This document shows positions 21,683 through 30,626 of a stretch of DNA of 64,000 nt, piece by piece. Origin of the DNA: Ardenticatenaceae bacterium (GTDB taxonomy: Bacteria > Chloroflexota > Anaerolineae > Promineifilales > Promineifilaceae). Within the stretch, counting starts at the first letter, position 1. Each line of letters starts with the position of its first letter. The stretch covers positions 1-64,000 of the forward strand of contig JACKBR010000014.1 in the NCBI GenBank assembly GCA_020634495.1, written 5' to 3'. Made by a program: the position numbers and the translations under genes. The notes under the pieces were generated by a model that was not told where the DNA came from, ran no database searches, and was given only the letters and a program-made list of their open reading frames with translations.

Positions 21683-22561
21683 TTATCCTGGCGCACGACG
21701 ATAATCGTCATGTTTTTCTAAAAAGTCTTTGACAAAATTCTCGTCAATTTGTACCAAATCATTGTGTGTTAAAAATTCCAAACAAAGATGCAAGCACAAC
21801 AAACAAATGCTTCGTGGATAACCGCGGGTTTCTCGCCAAATAGGCAAGATCGCATCATCGGTAAATAAGACACTTTGTTTAGAATCACGCCCTGCGGCCA
21901 GCAAGCGATACTCGATCAATGATTTTGTATCATCGGGCGTTAGTGGATCAAGCGAGGAGCGGGTGGCAACTCGATCATTGAAATCTGGTGATTCACGCAA
22001 GTTAATGTCTAGCTCTGGCCGTCCCAACAAAATAAGCTGATAGGCCTTGCCCCCGCGCGGATCCCTAAAGTTCAACAATCTTCGCAGTTCGACAAATTGT
22101 TCGGGGCTAAGTTCGTGCGCTTCATCTACGATGATCAGAGGTAAGACACCCCTTTCGCTTTCTTCAACCAAAAAGGCGCGAAACTCATTTAGCTGATCTT
22201 CGGTGGCACGGCGGGTTCGTAAACCAAACTCGGCGGCAATGCGACGCAGAAGCAGCAGCCCACTTTTCTTAGGCGCTTCGTCTATCTTTGCGGCCGTAAA
22301 GTCTGGCCGGCGGTCGTATCGGCTGTGGAACCAGGAAGCGAGGGTTGTTTTTCCTGTGCCAATTTCACCAACGATTACAGAGGCTCCCTGACCAGCTTCA
22401 ACCATGTAGCTCACTTTGGAAAGTGCGCGCCTGGTTTCTGTAGACAAGTACATAAATCGGGGGTCTGCTTCAATGGTGAATGGAGGAACCACAACACCTA
22501 ACCTATCCCAATCTGGTGAATATTGGTTGAAATCAAGGTTAAAAGGAGTCGTTTCGTTCAT
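21683..22561 (-). CDS. AAA+ ATPase of the ExeA/TniB type
   Basis: 292-residue ATPase. Walker A is GEIGTGKTTL (about residue 64 on), Walker B LPLIIVDEAHEL, sensor 1 LILLGRPEL, and an arginine-rich stretch (DRVATRSSLDPLT) supplies the finger. The N-terminal PRFMYLSTETRRALSKVSY is typical of the ExeA/GspA-like group, which includes the transposition helpers TniB and TnsC-like proteins. No transposase or secretion gene is adjacent. ATG 22561 is preferred to 22585: a promoter (TTGACA 22591-22596, 17 bases, TACCAT 22568-22573) would start transcription at the ATG itself, giving a leaderless message, and the longer start would lie inside that promoter. The gene contains no ACGGCCGT. Confidence 0.75.
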   Translation of the reverse strand: MNETTPFNLDFNQYSPDWDRLGVVVPPFTIEADPRFMYLSTETRRALSKVSYMVEAGQGASVIVGEIGTGKTTLASWFHSRYDRRPDFTAAKIDEAPKKSGLLLLRRIAAEFGLRTRRATEDQLNEFRAFLVEESERGVLPLIIVDEAHELSPEQFVELRRLLNFRDPRGGKAYQLILLGRPELDINLRESPDFNDRVATRSSLDPLTPDDTKSLIEYRLLAAGRDSKQSVLFTDDAILPIWRETRGYPRSICLLCLHLCLEFLTHNDLVQIDENFVKDFLEKHDDYRRAPG

Positions 22562-22567
22562 CACAAT

Positions 22568-22596
22568 ATGGTATATAAGTCGCAAATGGTTGTCAA
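22568..22596 (-). promoter_or_regulatory. Promoter of the ATPase operon, likely leaderless
   Basis: TTGACA, 17-base spacer, TACCAT on the minus strand, with the ATG only 6 bases past the -10 box. Confidence 0.6.
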
Positions 22597-22675
22597 GAGG
22601 GGAATAAATGAGGCAATTTCAGGCTACTTGGGCATATAAAGAGCGAAAATACGCAATCTATATGCTATAGATTAG

Positions 22676-22704
22676 TTGACATAGGACATCAACTCTGATA
22701 GACT
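22676..22704 (+). promoter_or_regulatory. Plus-strand promoter candidate
   Basis: TTGACA (22676-22681), 17 bases, TAGACT (22699-22704). No protein gene starts soon after it. The next signal is the bidirectional terminator at 22889-22921, so it may drive a short RNA of about 210 bases. Confidence 0.4.
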
Positions 22705-22887
22705 GGCCACAATTACGGATTATGTATATCAAATACGCAAAGGGTTGCCTACAATTCATTGATTAAATTGGAAATGCGATCTATGTAGAGTATTTGGGTG
22801 GCTGGAATGAATCAGTTGCTGGCTATTTTGTTAGCAAACGCAGCTTCCGTGAGGAATGTTCGTGAATTTTACTGGTTTACGAACACA

Positions 22888-23037
22888 TAAAAAAAGGCCA
22901 AGCGTCTAAACGCCTGGCCTTGATTTGTATAAGCAAGCTACCAGTTCAACCTGTTTTGGTGCCGCCAACACCTTTTAAGACAGTGCCCCTTTATTGGGGA
23001 GGGGGATTTTTTGCCCCCAGGTAGCTCACTAATGCTG
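22888..23037 (-). ncRNA. Candidate structured small RNA
   Basis: About 150 bases on the minus strand with its own promoter (23044-23072) and Rho-independent terminator (22889-22921). The 5' and 3' parts close by an 11-base stem (AGTGAGCTACC at 23020-23030 with GGTAGCTTGCT at 22932-22942, two G-U pairs). Inside are three hairpins: GGGGG/CCCCC (23001-23018), CCCC/GGGG (22986-22999), and GGTG/CACC (22958-22972) extended by CTGT/ACAG (22951-22954 with 22980-22983). The layout of promoter, multibranch fold and terminator argues for a real RNA. I could not match it to 6S, SRP or tmRNA. No good reading frame fills it. Confidence 0.6.
22889..22921. terminator. Bidirectional Rho-independent terminator
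   Basis: Stem AGGCCAAGCGT / ACGCCTGGCCT around CTAA (22895-22920), with seven A on the left (a T tract for the minus strand). It terminates the minus-strand RNA and could stop plus-strand transcripts from 22704. Confidence 0.85.
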
Positions 23038-23043
23038 GGCAGA

Positions 23044-23072
23044 AGCATAACATAGGGCTGCAACCCTGTCAA
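23044..23072 (-). promoter_or_regulatory. Promoter of the candidate small RNA
   Basis: On the minus strand TTGACA (23067-23072), 17 bases, TATGCT (23044-23049); the start would be near 23037, just before the closing stem. Confidence 0.65.
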
Positions 23073-23096
23073 TGGATCAGATGTGCTGATTCCACT

Positions 23097-24368
23097 TTGA
23101 CAGGTGTAGTTAAGGTTGCCTCTGTCTACAAAGTTGAGCCGTTTGTGGGCGAGCAAGACCACGCTATTTCGAGCCAGCTGCATACCGCGCAGCAGCGTTT
23201 GCTGCATTTGCGAGCACAGCTTCAAGCATCACGATCTGAGGCTGAGCGTCTTTCTCCTTTTGAGGAAGGGCATGGCAAGGAACGGCCGTATCCCACCACA
23301 ACACCTATCCCCCAACTCCCTGCTCACCTTGGCTGGGAAAGCACCGCCCTCACCCGATCACTGCGCCAAACACAGCCCATCGCTAAAGATGAGGATAAAC
23401 CGGTTCAATTAACGGAAACGGCCGTTCCTCCTACCGTTTCACCCCAAGCCCCCCACCCCACATTTCCTAAAACCATCAAAGTTTACCCTGATCTGGCTTT
23501 TGGCCTGCTGGGTGAGGCTCAGGTGGCGGCTGGACGTTTGTGGCTTTTGCTCCAGGTGGTAGATGGGCAAGGGCGCGGCTGGATTGCTGAAAAACAGGCC
23601 CGCAGCGTGTTCACTGGTAAACGGGGAGCGCTGCGGTTTTGTGGCGTGCGTCAGTTGCGCAATTTATTGGCGCAGGGTGAAGGTGTTTTTTGGCAGCGGG
23701 AGAACGGCCGTATCTGGCTGCGGTCTATGGCGAAGGTGGCGTTTGCCCTGGGCATAGCTCGACTGAAGATGCGGCCCGTGGCTGTGCCCGTGCGCGTGCT
23801 GACGCAAAATATTGGCACAGTTCGGGCCCATTTGTACGCCACATTCCATAGCAGCCGAACTCAGCAAAAGGCAAAAAAGCCAATTGCCCGCACCACAGTT
23901 TCTGGCCTGACTCAGGTGCAACCACGCACCCAGCGCCGCTACGAGCGCCAGGCGGGGGTGAAGCGCCAGGCGCAGTTTGCCATTGGTGGGCAAGCGACGG
24001 CAGAAAATTTACAGGTGCGCGGTTGGGAACAAGGCCAGGCTGTTTTTCAATTTAAGGATTTCAAAGGTAAACAAGGGCAGTCGGGTAAAAACTATGTTGC
24101 CTGGCAGCTGCCAAACAGTTACGTTGGGCCTCATGCTCAACAACCAAAAGGACGCCAAAAGCGGATCAATCGGGCGTTGACAGACCTGTTTATGCAAGGG
24201 ATGACGGGGAACGGTCAATGCTCATCGGTGGCGCGGCGATTTTTTGACAACGGCCGTTTGGCTGCCAAATCCTATCTGCGAAATCCAGCAAAAGACCACT
24301 ATTGGCGCGGGGTTGGCAACGGCCGTTACCAACTGTGGCAGGTGATGGAAAATTGCGAATTAAAGTAA
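23097..24368 (+). CDS. Unknown protein, possible winged-helix region
   Basis: Up to 423 residues from a TTG at 23097; GTG 23145 is another possible start, so the N-terminus is unsure. I do not recognise the family. A helical, Gln-rich N-terminus (HTAQQRLLHLRAQLQASRSE) is followed by a Pro/Thr-rich linker to about residue 130. A domain then reads AAGRLWLLLQVVDGQGRGWIA to GVRQLRNLLAQGEGVFW, with helix-turn-helix and wing-like spacing, and the C-terminal half is very basic (RRYERQAGVKRQAQF, QQPKGRQKRINRALTDLF). Such composition suggests nucleic-acid binding, for example a replication or transcription factor. It diverges from the ATPase operon and carries several ACGGCCGT copies, so it is resident in this genome. 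Confidence 0.55.
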   Translation: MTGVVKVASVYKVEPFVGEQDHAISSQLHTAQQRLLHLRAQLQASRSEAERLSPFEEGHGKERPYPTTTPIPQLPAHLGWESTALTRSLRQTQPIAKDEDKPVQLTETAVPPTVSPQAPHPTFPKTIKVYPDLAFGLLGEAQVAAGRLWLLLQVVDGQGRGWIAEKQARSVFTGKRGALRFCGVRQLRNLLAQGEGVFWQRENGRIWLRSMAKVAFALGIARLKMRPVAVPVRVLTQNIGTVRAHLYATFHSSRTQQKAKKPIARTTVSGLTQVQPRTQRRYERQAGVKRQAQFAIGGQATAENLQVRGWEQGQAVFQFKDFKGKQGQSGKNYVAWQLPNSYVGPHAQQPKGRQKRINRALTDLFMQGMTGNGQCSSVARRFFDNGRLAAKSYLRNPAKDHYWRGVGNGRYQLWQVMENCELK

Positions 24369-24439
24369 GACTATATTTTTTTGGCAAAAAGCGGAAAAAA
24401 TGATCCGCCATTTTAGGGATTAAATGATATGATTGGCAG

Positions 24440-25357
24440 ATGATGAAACAACCAGATATTCACGTAATTGACCTCGATTTTCAAGGAATTCCAGAAGTAA
24501 CGGCCGCATATCTCGTCGTTGGGCCAAAAGGCCCTATCTTGATTGAGACGGGGCCTGGTTCCACCCTGAAAACGTTGCTTAAAAAGATTCAACAGCTTGG
24601 ATTTCAGCCAGAAGAGATTAAACATGTGCTGGTTACCCACATTCACCTGGACCATGCCGGAGCCGCTGGTTGGTGGGCACAGCAAGGCGCTCAGGTTTAT
24701 GTACACAGCTTTGGCGCAAAGCATCTCATCAATCCAGAAAAGCTGCTGGCCAGCGCCGGGCGCATTTATGGCGACAAGATGGACACGCTTTGGGGCGAAA
24801 TGCTGCCCGCACCAGCAGACAAAGTGACCGAAGTTTTTGACAACGATACCCTTGAGATTGCTGGCTTGACGATTAAAGCCTTAGAAACTCCAGGTCATGC
24901 CCGACATCACCACGTTTTTGTGTTGGGGGATGTGGCTTTTGCGGGAGATGCTGCCGCAGCCCGGCTACCGGGTTGGGGGTTTCCTGATGTGCCTGCGCCG
25001 CCACCAGAATTCGAATTGGAAGTGTGGGAAGCCACGCTAGATCGATTGTTGGCCCAGGATTTCCGGCGCATTTACCCTACCCATTTTGGCCCTGTTGAGG
25101 CTGTACAGGAACATTTGCACATGGTGAAGGCCTTGGTACGAGAAACGGCCGTTTTCGTCCAAACAAACATGCAGGCAGGCTTGTCTCGTGATGAACTTGT
25201 GGTGGTTTATGAAAATTGGTTTGCCCAACGAGCCAAAGCAGCCGGGTTAACAGAGGCAGCCATTCATCAATATGCCACGGCAAATCCTCTGTACATGAGT
25301 GTGGATGGCATTATGCGCTACTGGCGTAAGCGGGAGCAGGCGTCACAGGCAGGTTGA
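24440..25357 (+). CDS. MBL-fold metallo-hydrolase
   Basis: 305-residue metallo-beta-lactamase fold enzyme. The metal motif is THIHLDHAGAAGWW (HxHxDH), with a following His in ETPGHARHHH, a bridging Asp in AFAGDAAAARLPG and a final His in IYPTHFGPV. The order matches the glyoxalase II-like hydrolase group of MBL proteins. It would hydrolyse a thioester, lactone or phosphodiester using two metal ions in the cytoplasm; the substrate is not evident. A second ATG lies three bases downstream. The 3' end overlaps the convergent kinase gene by 47 bases. Confidence 0.88.
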   Translation: MMKQPDIHVIDLDFQGIPEVTAAYLVVGPKGPILIETGPGSTLKTLLKKIQQLGFQPEEIKHVLVTHIHLDHAGAAGWWAQQGAQVYVHSFGAKHLINPEKLLASAGRIYGDKMDTLWGEMLPAPADKVTEVFDNDTLEIAGLTIKALETPGHARHHHVFVLGDVAFAGDAAAARLPGWGFPDVPAPPPEFELEVWEATLDRLLAQDFRRIYPTHFGPVEAVQEHLHMVKALVRETAVFVQTNMQAGLSRDELVVVYENWFAQRAKAAGLTEAAIHQYATANPLYMSVDGIMRYWRKREQASQAG

Positions 25358-27467
25358 GCGTAACACGTGTGAACTGGTGTGCGGCCGTATCCACCACCAC
25401 AGAACCGCCCACCACAGCCATCATGGTGCTGTGCAAAGCCAGTCCCTCACCAGAGCCAGACGTGGCGCTGTTGCCCAGGCCCACGCCATCATCGGCAATG
25501 GTAATGGCCAGTTGATCGGTGCATTGCATGGTGACGGTGAGGGTTAACGGCCGTTCCCCCAGGCCACCCCGACCATGTTTAGCCGCATTGCGCACCACCT
25601 CCCGCGCAGCATAAAACACAACTTCGGCCGTGAGCGTGGGTAGCGTTTTGGCTGTCGCTTCTGCCTCTGGGGCAATCTCCCAGCGAACCGCGTCGAACAC
25701 CGTCGCAAAGTCATTTTCCACAATGCGCTTAAAGGCAGTTACAAACCCTAATCGGGCAACTTCTGGTGCGGTTGTGGTCGGCATGTCGTGCAGCAGGTCA
25801 GAAATTTGCTTGTGGGCTTCCGTCATGAGCTTGAGCGCTTTTTCTGTTTTTTCGTTGCCAGCCTGACCATTTACGGCCGTACCGCTCAAGGCGATGAGCG
25901 CTGCCTGAATGTCGGGCAAAATGTCATCGTGCAGCACGCGCCGCGTTTTTTGATCTATGATTTGGGATTGGGCCAGCCGCTGCCGCTGAATTTCCATGAG
26001 GCGGCGCGACATTTCGGCGCTGGCGTGGGTGTCAATCAGCCGCTCGCTGATGACGCGGGCAATCTCAATTTCTTCTTGGGTGTACAAACCCTGGTCGCTT
26101 TTTTCGCCCAACAGCAGCACCCCAGACAAGCCGCGCTCGCTCCAAAGGGGGATGGCCCAAATGGCCGCGCCAAACTCGTTGGCGTCCAGGGAGATCGTTT
26201 CATTTTCTGCGCCGGTAAAGCGGTTGGTGATATGGGCCAGCGAAGGCAGCGGCGGGGCGGAAGATGGGTAGCTGATAGGGGGGCCTACCAGCGGAGCCAT
26301 CGGGCCAAGGGCTGCCAGGTAAGCCACGCGGGCATCCAGCACATCGGCGCAAAGGGCATAAAACGGGGTAATGAAATCCACTTCTTGCGGGTCTGTTTGG
26401 GCAATGAGCTGCTCTACCAGGCGGTTGCTGGCGACAAACGTCGTAAATGGGCAATGTACCGTTCCTGTTCGGCAAAGGTGCGCCAGCTCACCATGGCAAA
26501 AAGAAGGTCATGAGCATGGTGGTGAGGAGGAGGAGTATAACGGCCGTAACTGAATAGCAATCATGCCGCCAATAACCAGACCATACCCGCCGCCAGCATC
26601 ACCGCCTGCCGCCACTGTCGCCTTAACCCACCACGCGGCAGCGTCTTGCCCGTAAACACCTCGTAAGAGACAACCGCTTCCCAAAAGCACAATCACGACG
26701 GCAATGATGCTAGAAATGAGCAAATCGAGAATGGCGATGGTCAGTTGAGCTTCTAGATAAATTTCTAAAAAGGTGCGCTGGCGGGAATCCTGCACAATCC
26801 ACAGCATCACGCCCGTCACCAGCAGCGTCACCACCATGAGCGCCAGCGACGCAGAAGAGAGCCAGGGCTGGGCACGCCGACGCGCCACCAATCCCATCAC
26901 CCGGCGCGAGGCTGCTGGCTGGCGCAATACATCCAGCGAAAGGCCAATGCACAGCAGCACATACACCGAATAGCCCACGGCCAGCAGCGGAATTCCGGCA
27001 ATGGAATAGCGGATAAAACCACGCAGCGGATTTAGCTCGCGGGAGGGGATGGCCAGCAGCAGCACCCCGGCAAACAGGGCCAGCAGGCCAAAAAAGAGCA
27101 TTCCGGTGATGAGGGTAAGCCAAATTTTTTGCCGCTGGTAGAGCCGGTTGCGCGGTACGTTCCAATAGCCCGCATACCAGAGCATGATGATGTACCAGGC
27201 AAAGGGCAGCATGATGGCCGGAACCAATCCGGCCGTCCACCAAAAGATCATGTTGCGCCAGGTCAGATTGGTAAGCCCCAAACCCACAATGGCAGTGTGG
27301 CTGACAAAGAAGAGCGCCCCCAGCAGCAGCCCCGTCGTGGCAATCCACACGCCCCAATCCCGACGGTCAGCATTAAAAACAACGGTTAGCCCCAGCCAGG
27401 TAAGCAGGATGGTGTTGAAGAGGCTTACGGCCATGATGGCCCAGTCGAGGAGGAGGATATCGCTCAT
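25311..27467 (-). pseudogene. Membrane sensor histidine kinase split by frameshifts
   Basis: The N-terminal part (27467 down to about 26530) gives some 310 residues with seven predicted membrane helices. The C-terminal part (26420 down to 25311) gives a GAF-like region (TQEEIEIARVISERLIDTH), a dimerisation/phosphoacceptor helix with His in RRVLHDDILPDIQAAL, and an HATPase domain (REVVRNAAKHGRGG, IADDGVGLG). Between 26530 and 26420 the sense reading changes frame two or three times (LLFAMVSWRTFAEQERYIAH, then VASNRLVEQLIAQTDPQEVD). The shifts fall in runs such as CTTCTTTTT and TCCTCCTCC, so sequencing error is plausible. The regulator at 27556-28290 is its probable partner. If intact, it would sense a signal in or at the membrane. 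Confidence 0.7.
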
Positions 27468-27478
27468 TTTTAGTAATC

Positions 27479-27556
27479 AATGAGTCAGTATTCAGTGTTC
27501 AGTAGGTCAGTATTCAGTTGTACTGATAACTGCTTCACTGATTACTGAATACTGGC
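27479..27556. repeat. Intergenic hairpin repeat (TCAGTATTCAGTG class)
   Basis: Degenerate units (GTCAGTATTCAGTGTTCAGT, then GTCAGTATTCAGT) are followed by their approximate reverse complement (CTGATAACTGC, TTCACTGATTACTGAATACTG). It separates the kinase from its regulator. Confidence 0.7.
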
Positions 27557-28290
27557 TATTCCCAGGGCGTCCATTCACCATGATCGTTCAGGATGTGCGG
27601 GACGCCTTCTTCGTTCCAATGGATAAATTGCCCGGCGTTGAGGATGATGGCCACGCGGGTGCGGGCTACTTTTTCGTCGGTGGTGGTGTCGTTGAGACCC
27701 CAGGCGGTGTAAATTTGGCCGTTGATGCGGCTGATGGTGCGCTTGTCGCGGAAGCCCATGCGGCTGGCGATTTGTTCGTTGCTCATGCCTTGGGCCACCA
27801 TGCGGGCCACGGCCTGTTCGTTGGGTTCCAGGATGTCCATCGGGGCGTTTTCATCTTTGCGGCGCACTTCTTGCACGCGGGATTCAATGTCTGGGTCGAT
27901 GAAGGAACGGCCGTTCACCGCATCTTCCAACAAAGGCACAATCATCGTGGGCAGGAGGTAGTTCGATTTTCGCACGTAAGCATAATGGCTGAGAATGCCG
28001 CTGCGCCGGAACGCCCGGTAATAATCGTCGTCGTCCTGGATGGAGTAAAACACAACGGGTAGTCGGGGAAATTCGCGGCGGATGGCAACGGCCGTTTCGA
28101 TGCCATTCATCACCCCGGCCAACTGCACATCCATCAAAATGACCGCTGGCGTTTGCCCCAGGCAAAATTCCAGCGCTTCTTCGCCCGTTGGGCAGTCGTA
28201 CACCACCTGGACGGTGCCTAAATCTTCCAGACCCGCCTTAAGGGCCGGTCGCAGCTTTTCATTGTCTTCCACGATGAGTAAGTTCAACAT
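27556..28290 (-). CDS. Response regulator with LuxR-like helix-turn-helix
   Basis: 244 residues from ATG 28290. The receiver domain has VEDNEK (acidic residues near 7-9), phosphoacceptor Asp in VILMDVQLAGVMNG, and YVRKSN as the Lys loop. The output part has LEPNEQAVARMVAQGMSNEQIA then FRDKRTISRINGQIYTAWGL, a LuxR/FixJ-like helix-turn-helix with an unusual extended tail. The longer frame upstream to 28350 lies over an inverted repeat and is rejected. It lies downstream of the inverted repeat at 28304-28363 and upstream of the kinase, same strand. Target genes may include the divergent membrane cluster starting at 28515; this is inference from position. Confidence 0.8.
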   Translation of the reverse strand: MLNLLIVEDNEKLRPALKAGLEDLGTVQVVYDCPTGEEALEFCLGQTPAVILMDVQLAGVMNGIETAVAIRREFPRLPVVFYSIQDDDDYYRAFRRSGILSHYAYVRKSNYLLPTMIVPLLEDAVNGRSFIDPDIESRVQEVRRKDENAPMDILEPNEQAVARMVAQGMSNEQIASRMGFRDKRTISRINGQIYTAWGLNDTTTDEKVARTRVAIILNAGQFIHWNEEGVPHILNDHGEWTPWE

Positions 28291-28303
28291 AAATATTATC
28301 CAA

Positions 28304-28363
28304 AGACCCCAAGGGTTTGATTCCACAAAACCAAAGGGCAATTGGGGCAAACCCTTGGGGTCT
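28304..28363. repeat. Perfect 16-bp inverted repeat between divergent genes
   Basis: AGACCCCAAGGGTTTG (28304-28319) and CAAACCCTTGGGGTCT (28348-28363) are exact reverse complements around a 28-base centre. It lies between the regulator start and the VanZ-like gene, so it could be a regulatory site or a mobile hairpin. Confidence 0.7.
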
Positions 28364-28514
28364 CATGTCAGCATCCTTTTGTTTGTCGTTAAACATCCGT
28401 CATTTAATCGATCCGGGTCAAGCACTTGAGTGCGTGGTGCCAGGCAATTGAAGCGTCGTTGTTGGTTCAAGATTTGGTTATGCTGTAGCAACATCTAAAA
28501 CATGGGAGCACTCA

Positions 28515-28946
28515 ATGAGGCTAAATCTAAAACAACGAGAAGAAAAAAGCAATATGGGGGCACAACGGCCGTATCTCCTCCTGGCCCTTTTTGTGTTTGT
28601 GGCCACCGCTTTGTTTCCTTTTGGCTGGCTGGCGACGGTCTGGCCGGGGTTCAGCGACGTAGCAAACTTCATTTTTGGCACGCAGCTTGCCCACATCATT
28701 GGCCATTTTGCCGTTTTTGCGCTGATGGGCGGCGGCGTTTTGCTGCTGTTCCCCAGTCTACGGCAGCGCTTTTGGCTCTACTTTGGGCTGATGTTTTTGC
28801 TGGGACTGGTTCAAGAGTTTTTGCAAATTGCCTCCTTTAAGCACATCATTCCTGCCCTGGACGAACTGCTGGATTTGACGATGGATATGCTGGGGGCAGC
28901 TATGGCATTTTACGTCTGGAACAAACGAACTGAGACTGGAGATTAG
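28515..28946 (+). CDS. VanZ-like family membrane protein
   Basis: 143 residues with four membrane helices. Family features are HIIGHFAVFALMGGGVLLL, GLMFLLGLVQEFLQ (the conserved Glu and Gln) and the terminal DELLDLTMDMLGAAMAF, which matches VanZ-like domains. VanZ gives low-level teicoplanin resistance in enterococci, but most homologues have no known role. The start ATG 28515 has GGGAG 7 bases before it; ATG 28554 is an alternative. It heads a run of five same-strand membrane or envelope genes up to 33176. Confidence 0.8.
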   Translation: MRLNLKQREEKSNMGAQRPYLLLALFVFVATALFPFGWLATVWPGFSDVANFIFGTQLAHIIGHFAVFALMGGGVLLLFPSLRQRFWLYFGLMFLLGLVQEFLQIASFKHIIPALDELLDLTMDMLGAAMAFYVWNKRTETGD

Positions 28947-28993
28947 AGATTGGAGATTGCATTTAATCTCTAATCTCCAGTCTCCAATCTCCG
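28932..28993. repeat. Intergenic purine-rich hairpin repeat (GAGATTGGAGACT class)
   Basis: GACTGGAGATTAGAGATTGG plus AGATT on the left, AATCTCTAATCTCCAGTCTC plus CAATCTCC on the right; nearly perfect hairpin. It overlaps the last codons of the VanZ-like gene. Confidence 0.75.
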
Positions 28994-29008
28994 AATTTAG
29001 GAGCAAAC

Positions 29009-30622
29009 ATGGAAACCGCAAACGACGAACTGATTGCCAAAATGATTCAACCACCTAAACCGCTGGCGCTGCGCGCACCGGTACGGCTGCTGCAAACGGC
29101 CGTTCCCCTCGGCATCATTGCCGACTGGCTGTTTTATAACAAACCACTGGGTATTTCGCTTTTATTGTTTGTAGGATTGGTGGTTGGCGGGCTGTGGTGG
29201 AACGGCCGTTCCGAAGCCATCAACCCCGCCAAGCGCAACCTGTGGCTGCTAATTCCCCTCTTCTTTTTTGCCAGCATGGCCATGCTGCGCACCAACAGCA
29301 CCCTGACCACCCTGAACGTGCTGGCGGTGCTCTGCCTGCTGGCTTACCTGGCCTTCTTCTACGCAGCGGGCCGGGTAGAAAACATGAATTTGCTGGGCTA
29401 TGCCCTGCTGCCAGTCCGCGTGTTTGGCCGCAGCCTGGCCCTATCTTCCCCGGTGATTCGGCCCACTGTGCAGGAGATACGTGTGAATGGAAACGGCCGT
29501 CGCCGCCTGCTGCCGCTGCTGCGCGGCCTGCTGCTGGCGCTGCCCGTTTTGCTCGTTTTCACCATGCTGCTCAGCTCAGCCGATCTTATTTTTGCCGATT
29601 ATGTAGAAGAACTTTTTTCACTGGACATTTTTAACCACGTTGCTGAATGGCTGTGGCGCGGCTTTCTCATTTTGGCGGTAAGCGTGCTGCTGGCGGGCGG
29701 TCTGGCGCTGGCGCTCACCCGTCTTGCTGACGATGAAGAGCAGAGCCTGCTGGAGCGCGGTTTGGCTACCTTGCCCAGCCATTTTTCCATTGGCTTCATT
29801 GAAACGAGCACAATTTTGGTGCTGGTAAATATGCTGTTTGCCGCTTTTGTCGGTATCCAGTTTACCTACCTGTTTGGCGGCGCGGCCAACGTTACCGAGG
29901 CGGGCTACACCTTTGCCGACTACGCCCGGCGCGGCTTTTTTGAGCTGCTTACGGTGGCCATTTTGACCATGCTGCTGGTGCTGGGACTGAATTGGCTGTC
30001 GCAGCGTGAAAGCAAAGGGCAAATTCGGCTGTTTAATGGGCTGGGCAGCGTCTTGGTCGGCCTGGTTTTGGTGATGCTGGTGTCTGCCTGGCGGCGCATG
30101 GCGCTGTACGAAGCGGCCTTTGGCTACACCGAACTGCGCCTGATGGTGTACGTTTGCATGGCCTGGCTGGCCCTCACGCTGGTCTGGTTTTTGCTGACGC
30201 TGTGGCTGCGGCCAGACCGCTTTGCCATTGGCGCGCTGCTGGCGGTGATGGGCTTTGTGGCCACGCTAAATTTTATCAACCCGGATGCGTTTATTGCCCG
30301 ACAAAACCTGAACCGTTACGAGCAAACTGGCGATCTGGATGCCGCTTATTTGGCCAGTTTGTCTACCGATGCGGTGCCGCAGCTTGTGCATGGCCTAAGT
30401 TTAACGGTCGGCGATGCAGAGACGCAGCTTACGCCAGTCTGCGCTCGTGCCTGGATGCTGGATGATGAGGCGGATTGTTACGCCACGCCGCATGATATTT
30501 TGCTGACGGAGCTAAACGGCCGTTATCAAACCCTCATCTCAGACTCATCCTGGCAGCGCTGGACATCGTTTAATCTATCGCGTTGGCAGGCGTTTAACCT
30601 GCTAGGCTTTTTGGCCGAATGA
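29009..30622 (+). CDS. DUF4173-family polytopic membrane protein
   Basis: 537 residues with about twelve hydrophobic helices. The stretch FTMLLSSADLIFADYVEE followed later by FVGIQFTYLFGG and YADYARRGFFELL-like sequence (here FADYARRGFFELLTVA) matches DUF4173, an uncharacterised membrane family often found near signalling genes. A soluble C-terminal tail of about 110 residues follows the last helix. AGGAG precedes the ATG at 29009. No transport or enzyme signature is visible. It is the largest gene of the membrane cluster and is set between hairpin repeats. Confidence 0.78.
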   Translation: METANDELIAKMIQPPKPLALRAPVRLLQTAVPLGIIADWLFYNKPLGISLLLFVGLVVGGLWWNGRSEAINPAKRNLWLLIPLFFFASMAMLRTNSTLTTLNVLAVLCLLAYLAFFYAAGRVENMNLLGYALLPVRVFGRSLALSSPVIRPTVQEIRVNGNGRRRLLPLLRGLLLALPVLLVFTMLLSSADLIFADYVEELFSLDIFNHVAEWLWRGFLILAVSVLLAGGLALALTRLADDEEQSLLERGLATLPSHFSIGFIETSTILVLVNMLFAAFVGIQFTYLFGGAANVTEAGYTFADYARRGFFELLTVAILTMLLVLGLNWLSQRESKGQIRLFNGLGSVLVGLVLVMLVSAWRRMALYEAAFGYTELRLMVYVCMAWLALTLVWFLLTLWLRPDRFAIGALLAVMGFVATLNFINPDAFIARQNLNRYEQTGDLDAAYLASLSTDAVPQLVHGLSLTVGDAETQLTPVCARAWMLDDEADCYATPHDILLTELNGRYQTLISDSSWQRWTSFNLSRWQAFNLLGFLAE

Positions 30623-30626
30623 GATT

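Noticed and set aside
21102..22585. Complete Tn7-like or CRISPR-associated transposon
   Set aside because: Only an ATPase of the right type is present; no transposase, TniQ, Cas gene or terminal repeats found.
23097..23225. Minus-strand frame over the small-RNA region (22938-23225)
   Set aside because: No family features; the region is better explained by promoter, hairpins and terminator.
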